A stretch of DNA of 38,581 bases from Candidatus Sodaliphilus aphodohippi (GTDB lineage: Bacteria; Bacteroidota; Bacteroidia; Bacteroidales; Muribaculaceae), in contig JAGHSV010000198.1 in NCBI GenBank assembly GCA_018065665.1, positions 1-38,581 on the forward strand, in the 5' to 3' direction. The position numbers were made by a program, and so were the translations under genes. Of this stretch, positions 34,351 through 38,581 are shown one piece after another; the first letter of the stretch is position 1; each line of letters begins with the position of its first letter. The notes beneath the pieces are model-generated. The model saw only the letters and a list, made by a program, of their open reading frames with translations, had not been told where the DNA came from and searched no databases.

Positions 34351-36456
34351 TTACGGACGGAAACGCTTGAGAATGTCACAGGTGGCGACGTATGGTTCCA
34401 GGTTGCCGGCATGGGCATAGGCATAATTCTGGAGCGCCAGCATCGAATAATAGAAGTGGCAACCCTTGTTATACACCAACGTCCATTCACCGTTGCTGTC
34501 AAAAGCGTAATGAGAATACTCCGGTCCGAAAGGTATGAATGCCTTAGCGTAGAGATAGCGCTGGGTCTGCGACACAGTCAGGCCGGGTTGGGCAAGTGCA
34601 TTGTCAAGCAACTGCACGGCCTTTGCCATGAAATCCATCTCGCCCTTGAAGCACACCGTATCTCCAACACTATTGCTGTATCTTGACAAATACCAGCAAT
34701 CGCCCTTGTATGATGCCTGGAAATAGTTTGACGCGAGTTTATAACTGAGTTTTGCGATGTCGGATGGTGCCGATGCCGTTTCAAGCTGCGCCTGCAGGCT
34801 GACCATGTCACGGCAGAACTCAAGTTTCTGGTTGGAAGCCACAGTTGAGTGATTACTGTCCTGAATGTCATCCCAATCACGATCCACGACCTGGCGCCCG
34901 AACCAGCGTTCCTTATTATAGGTTCTGTTGGCCATATAGCGTGATATGCCCTGTTCTGAAATATACTGCAACGGCACCTTCTCGAGGAAAGGAATGGCCT
35001 TGGCAAACATGCCTTCGCGAATGAGTTTTGTGCCTTCCAGGTCATTAAACCTCTCCTCAGACATGGTTTCGCCGGCGACAAGCCACTTCTCAAACGCCGA
35101 GCCCTGCTTTCCGTTAAGCAACTGGAAGTATGACACAAGGTCTTGTGAACTCAAGCTGTCCAATCTCGTATAATAATCCCAGGTATCCCCACCTTCAACG
35201 GGAATCTCGATGCGGCCGACCCACGACACAACAGCAGTGGCAAGATTAGTGTCACCTGATTGGGCAAAACGCGGTTCCAGAACGTCGTAAGCCAGATTCT
35301 GTGCCATCTCGTTATAGTGGCTCTCCTGAGAGAGTCCGGCAAGCCACCCCATCTCATCCTGAAGGAACTTATAGTACTTGCTACCCGCCTTCTCACTCTC
35401 GGCATAAGCCATCAGGCGGCAAACGCGGGCATTGTCGCGCATGCGTTGAGTCCCGTCCATCTTCATCGCCTTTTCCAGTTGGGCAATCCCCTCACCGGCA
35501 TTACCTGCCGAACAGTTGAGCCATCCCAATGCCGACTGCCACAATGCGGGGACTGGTGTTTTGCCCTCGGCAACAACCTGTTTTGCAAAAGCGACGAAAT
35601 CATTAATTTCGTTCAAATTGGCCTTCACGCCTTCAGGTTCATCGAAATTGTATTTCACATAATAGTAGCGGGTGTCGGCCGTGTTATTCACAAAGTCCTG
35701 TACAAGACAAATAAGAGTGGGCGACTTGGGGTTTGCGGCATACTCGGCCTTAATACCTGCAATGTTGACTTTCTCGCGTGTAATCCACCTCAGGCTCTCC
35801 CAATCGGCCATCTCATAGAACATCCCGCACGCTTCCTCCTTCTTGCCGGTATTAAGCAAGGCACCCGCGTAGATTCCCTTCATCATGTCCTTGTAAACGC
35901 TCTCGGGCAGTTTAGAGGCGTGGTTCCTCCAGTAATTGATGTTTCCGCTGTGATCGCCCAGGACCATCATAGTCCTCATCACCAGCAAGGCATACTGCCC
36001 CACCAACCGTTTGCCCCCATAGCTGCGGGCGGCAGCGTTAATGTAGCGCAGTCCCTTGTCACGTTTGGACAATTCGTCCTTTGTGGGATAATCCCACGAG
36101 TCACCCCTTACTTCCTCTGAGATTTTCAGGTACTTGGTAAGAAGACGCAGGTAGGCAACCATCTCGGCATCATTCTTGGCTTTTGCGGCCTTAATGATTT
36201 CGTTGTTGCTATCGTCAAAGTCATCACCCACATAGGACAAAGACCCAATTGACCAAGGATTGTTCATGATGGAGGCATCATAATCAGTCCAGAACTGTTT
36301 AATTCGCGTTTCCTGCGCTTCCTTGTAGACGTCGCGCTGAATAGCGCTGAATACATAGTAATGCGGACGTGACCATGGACCACACGCCAAAGCAGACACG
36401 ATGCCCGCCAGCATCATGACACTAACGAGCAAATAGCGTTTTGAAGAATTGTTTAT
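34351..36456 (-). CDS. Large exported protein of unknown function, repeat-rich helical
   Basis: 701 residues from Met at 36456; an upstream in-frame Met at 36483 would only add a tail before the signal peptide. The signal (KRYLLVSVMMLAGIVSALA) ends at Cys in ACGPWSRPHYYVF, a weak lipobox. The mature protein is mostly helical with TPR-like pairs (MKGIYAGALLNTGKKEEACGMFYEM, QSALGWLNCSAGNAGEGIAQLEKAM) and many Tyr and Trp. I do not recognise a catalytic domain. Similar ACGP-starting proteins exist in Bacteroidales, from memory. Its start lies inside the end of the upstream lipoprotein gene (35-nt overlap), so the two are coupled and may work together at the envelope. Confidence 0.7.
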   Translation of the reverse strand: MNNSSKRYLLVSVMMLAGIVSALACGPWSRPHYYVFSAIQRDVYKEAQETRIKQFWTDYDASIMNNPWSIGSLSYVGDDFDDSNNEIIKAAKAKNDAEMVAYLRLLTKYLKISEEVRGDSWDYPTKDELSKRDKGLRYINAAARSYGGKRLVGQYALLVMRTMMVLGDHSGNINYWRNHASKLPESVYKDMMKGIYAGALLNTGKKEEACGMFYEMADWESLRWITREKVNIAGIKAEYAANPKSPTLICLVQDFVNNTADTRYYYVKYNFDEPEGVKANLNEINDFVAFAKQVVAEGKTPVPALWQSALGWLNCSAGNAGEGIAQLEKAMKMDGTQRMRDNARVCRLMAYAESEKAGSKYYKFLQDEMGWLAGLSQESHYNEMAQNLAYDVLEPRFAQSGDTNLATAVVSWVGRIEIPVEGGDTWDYYTRLDSLSSQDLVSYFQLLNGKQGSAFEKWLVAGETMSEERFNDLEGTKLIREGMFAKAIPFLEKVPLQYISEQGISRYMANRTYNKERWFGRQVVDRDWDDIQDSNHSTVASNQKLEFCRDMVSLQAQLETASAPSDIAKLSYKLASNYFQASYKGDCWYLSRYSNSVGDTVCFKGEMDFMAKAVQLLDNALAQPGLTVSQTQRYLYAKAFIPFGPEYSHYAFDSNGEWTLVYNKGCHFYYSMLALQNYAYAHAGNLEPYVATCDILKRFRP

Positions 36457-37450
36457 CATACTTATTAATATTTTTATTATCAATACTATAAATCACAACT
36501 TGGTTATTGATTCCCGGTCGTTCACGCTCCAATTCATCAACTATAGAGAGAATTTGGTTTGCCGTAGGTCGTACGGTAATCACACTATCGCCAATTGCCA
36601 CGGTAGTGTAGTCACTGCCGTCGCTGTTGGGTTCGGGAAGACTGCGGTTGGCAATCACCACCCGATGTCCCGGCGCCACCTGACGATAAACGCTCTTCTC
36701 GTCAAGGTTCACATCATAGAGGAACGCCTTAAATTGATTGCCAGAATACAGCAAATTCCACCCGAAACACGGCCATGCCGAGCAAAGCGGCAAATCATAT
36801 CGCGAGAGGTGCCTGAGATAAGGTTTAACGTCTCGAATGTCAAGAATCGGGTTACGGTCGCCCTTGGGGTCAACCTTACCCGTGTTGTACATCATGAGCA
36901 CGCCGTAGTCGGCAGGCGGCGGAGCGGTTGCCAGCTGATGCAATCTGATTGTAACCGACAGCCTCATGTTGTGAGAGTCGAGGATTGAATCGACCTGAGT
37001 CAGAAAGGCAAAATACTTCTTCTGCGAGTTCAGTGTCCAGTCACAGTCAATCTGGATTTCCCTGACACCCTTGACATCGTTGGTCTCATTCATCTGGAGC
37101 ACCCTGTCAACGAGTTTAGCTGCCACTCCGTCAAGACTGCACCCCATGCAGTTCTCCATAATAAACACCGTCGGGACCACCTCCACCCCATCGGGGAATG
37201 GTTGGTCAAAACGCAAAGTTGCATTGGGCATGGGCACACTGTCGTGCATCACGACATCAAAGTATCGTACATACAATCTCTTGATACCGTTATCATTGAT
37301 AAACGCCTTCTCGCAACTGTCAAGACTGAAGACAGTGCGCCAATAATATGCCGACGGTTGAGGATTGTCCACCCCACCGGCATTCTTGCGGCAACCAGCA
37401 ACTGTGGCAACTACTATAAGGATAAATGTTATGATGTAAAGTCTGCGCAT
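36422..37450 (-). CDS. Lipoprotein of unknown function with a TIM-barrel-like core
   Basis: 342 residues from the Met at 37450, just downstream of the promoter; longer starts at 37456 or 37495 are less likely. Signal MRRLYIITFILIVVATVAGC has a clear lipobox (VAGC), so it is a lipoprotein. Segments REIQIDCDWTLNSQKKYFAFLTQVD, RLSVTIRLHQLA and YGVLMMYNTGKVDP alternate strands and helices like a (beta/alpha)8 barrel of the GH18/DUF3142 type. No complete DxDxE-type catalytic motif is visible; QIDCDW is the nearest match. It has its own promoter with a 20-bp spacer and overlaps the next gene. Confidence 0.68.
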   Translation of the reverse strand: MRRLYIITFILIVVATVAGCRKNAGGVDNPQPSAYYWRTVFSLDSCEKAFINDNGIKRLYVRYFDVVMHDSVPMPNATLRFDQPFPDGVEVVPTVFIMENCMGCSLDGVAAKLVDRVLQMNETNDVKGVREIQIDCDWTLNSQKKYFAFLTQVDSILDSHNMRLSVTIRLHQLATAPPPADYGVLMMYNTGKVDPKGDRNPILDIRDVKPYLRHLSRYDLPLCSAWPCFGWNLLYSGNQFKAFLYDVNLDEKSVYRQVAPGHRVVIANRSLPEPNSDGSDYTTVAIGDSVITVRPTANQILSIVDELERERPGINNQVVIYSIDNKNINKYDKQFFKTLFAR

Positions 37451-37464
37451 TTGCATTTCATGAC

Positions 37465-37496
37465 CAAAATTAGTCATAGATAATTTAATGAGCAAA
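37465..37496 (-). promoter_or_regulatory. Promoter of the lipoprotein pair
   Basis: The -33 TTTG (37496-37493), a 20-bp spacer and the -7 TAATTTTG (37472-37465). The predicted transcription start near 37458 leaves a very short leader before the Met at 37450, which excludes the ATG at 37495. Confidence 0.8.
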
Positions 37497-37505
37497 TTTT
37501 AAGCA

Positions 37506-37548
37506 AAAAAGTTGCGGCTGCCTGCTCACAAAGCAGCAGGCAGCCGCA
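37506..37548 (-). terminator. Terminator of the DUF805 gene
   Basis: A perfect 14-bp GC-rich stem (37548-37535 with 37526-37513) and an 8-nt loop are followed on the minus strand by ACTTTTTTGC. It lies 18 bp after the stop at 37567. Confidence 0.88.
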
Positions 37549-37566
37549 GCAATATACTTTTTAGAA

Positions 37567-37971
37567 TCAATATTTGGGAGAAGGGCCGTATTCATTCTCG
37601 GCCTTGCTGCCGTCTTGTGCCCACCAAACAATCAGTATGATTGCGCCTACAATGGGGATTATAGCCAGCAACTGCATCCAGCCGCTCTTGCCTATGTCGT
37701 GAAGGCGACGTGCGCCTACTGCCAAACTGGGCACCAAAATTGCCAAGCTAAAAATACCTGAGACTACCATAGCGGCAGTGGGACTAAATAAACCAAAGAT
37801 AAGATTCAAAGCATAGTTCACAACTGCACAAGCAAGATAGAACCACCAAAACTCGGAACGGCGGGCACGCCCTTCAAAGTTTGAGAATTTTTCCTGAAGA
37901 CAGATTTTAACAGCTGTCATGAAGTCAAGTTGGGGTTTCACTCCCGTGGGGTTTTGATTCAATTCATCCAT
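37567..37971 (-). CDS. DUF805 membrane protein
   Basis: 134 residues with three hydrophobic segments. The DUF805 hallmarks are present: NFEGRARRSEFWWFYLAC near residue 32, ARRLHDIGKSGWMQLLAIIPIVGAIILIVWWAQDG in the C-terminal half, and the closing ENEYGPSP. The family is widespread in inner membranes and its function is not established. It has a promoter with a 20-bp spacer and its own terminator, so it is a single-gene unit. Confidence 0.92.
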   Translation of the reverse strand: MDELNQNPTGVKPQLDFMTAVKICLQEKFSNFEGRARRSEFWWFYLACAVVNYALNLIFGLFSPTAAMVVSGIFSLAILVPSLAVGARRLHDIGKSGWMQLLAIIPIVGAIILIVWWAQDGSKAENEYGPSPKY

Positions 37972-38010
37972 GATTTTTTTGTTTTAGTGAATATTACTGT
38001 TTTACGATTG

Positions 38011-38042
38011 CAAATTTAAACAAAAATCTCTCCAAATCCAAA
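38011..38042 (-). promoter_or_regulatory. DUF805 gene promoter
   Basis: The -33 TTTG (38042-38039), a 20-bp spacer and the -7 TAAATTTG (38018-38011). The leader to the ATG at 37971 is about 35 nt. Confidence 0.75.
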
Positions 38043-38071
38043 TATTTTGCTAAAAATTTTCAAATAATATT

Positions 38072-38581
38072 TTATCTTGACACAAACAAAGCCACAAACA
38101 TAAGCAGGGTGAACACAAGCATATTTCGTGCCGTACCGCCCAGCAACGGGTTCAACGCTGCTCCGTCCCGGGTCTTGAGTTTGTACCATGTCGCTGTGTG
38201 AAGCACAAGGTAGACCACCGGAGCCACGAGTGCCCAAACGACAAGTTTGCCTCCCGGCAGAATGCACAGGAGCCACATGGGCGACAAAAGGGCAACAGCA
38301 ACGTACCCATTGATCAGATATGCCGCCGCGGCAGCAGGACGCCCAAAAATCACCACCGAGGTGCGCTTGTCAGCCGCCCTGTCATCGTCGACGTCACGAT
38401 AGTTGTTCACCAGCAAAACGTTGACGCCCATCAGCCCAATGGACATTGACATCAGCACTACATGCGGATTAAACAACTGTAACGACTGGACATAGAAAGT
38501 GAAGTAAACAGGCACGAGACCAAAGAAAACAAACACAGCCAGTTCGCCCAAGCCATGGTAACTGAGCGGATATGGCCCCGC
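38072..38581 (-). CDS. menA: 1,4-dihydroxy-2-naphthoate polyprenyltransferase MenA, N-terminus cut by window edge
   Basis: The frame runs unbroken from the window edge to the stop at 38072, giving 169 residues of the C-terminal half. An apparent start at 38551 is an internal TTG: the upstream codons AGPYPLSYHG continue the MenA motif GPYPLxYHGLGE. The second Asp-rich motif reads NNYRDVDDDRAADKRT, as expected for MenA-type UbiA prenyltransferases. Several membrane helices follow. It attaches the isoprenoid tail in menaquinone synthesis at the inner membrane. Full proteins are about 300 residues, so roughly 130 are outside. Confidence 0.93.
   Translation of the reverse strand, partial: AGPYPLSYHGLGELAVFVFFGLVPVYFTFYVQSLQLFNPHVVLMSMSIGLMGVNVLLVNNYRDVDDDRAADKRTSVVIFGRPAAAAAYLINGYVAVALLSPMWLLCILPGGKLVVWALVAPVVYLVLHTATWYKLKTRDGAALNPLLGGTARNMLVFTLLMFVALFVSR

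Overview
The window is a 38.6 kb piece of a Bacteroidales chromosome, most likely a gut lineage near Muribaculaceae or Prevotellaceae (the family is inference). Evidence for the order: many starts are preceded by the Bacteroidetes sigma-factor signature TAnnTTTG, often with TTTG or TTG exactly 20 bp upstream. The gene content also fits: a type IX secretion Plug-type protein (DUF5103), a six-domain S1 protein, NfnAB, a secreted GH30 enzyme with dockerin-like repeats, and an sppA-lpxK-PNP-thiL cluster. No rRNA, tRNA, CRISPR array, prophage or insertion sequence was seen. Both edges cut genes: the Plug-type protein at the left (C-terminus missing) and MenA at the right (N-terminus missing).

Layout. 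1-1251 (-): truncated DUF5103 protein. 1340-4956 (+): two overlapping half-transporter genes forming a heterodimeric ABC exporter with one degenerate ATP site. 5072-7285 (+): NfnA/NfnB electron-bifurcating transhydrogenase pair. 7448-9223 (+): secreted GH30 glycosidase, followed by small palindromes and terminators. 9530-18211 (-): housekeeping block of rpsA, an AddB-like Fe-S nuclease, holB, a lactonase-fold protein, lptB and udk. 18321-19570 (-): two overlapping genes, a YtfE/RIC-like di-iron protein and a LuxR-type regulator with a degenerate receiver. 19687-20358 (-): secreted protein with a possible T9SS sorting tail.

20733-22123 (+): a FeoB-like membrane protein with no GTPase domain, overlapping a small FeoB-associated Cys-rich membrane protein. 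22234-24338 (+): mlaE-mlaF lipid transporter and a GNAT acetyltransferase. 24344-24578: a non-coding, highly palindromic element between convergent genes. 24637-29496 (-): sppA, lpxK, purine nucleoside phosphorylase and thiL. 29614-32031 (-): a CPBP membrane protease with a structured leader and an S37-type peptidase lipoprotein. 32253-34272 (+): PatB-like C-S lyase/aminotransferase and a metallophosphoesterase. 34351-37450 (-): a lipoprotein and a large exported protein of unknown function in overlapping frames. 37567-37971 (-): DUF805 membrane protein. 38072-38581 (-): MenA.

Most of the window is envelope biogenesis (lptB, lpxK, mlaEF, Plug, sppA) and core metabolism. The points most worth a second look are the GTPase-less FeoB with its small partner, the RIC/degenerate-receiver pair, the palindromic element at 24.4 kb, the hairpin inside the sppA leader, and the uncharacterised lipoprotein pair at 34.4-37.4 kb. 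I do not see a clearly new multi-gene system such as a defence island.
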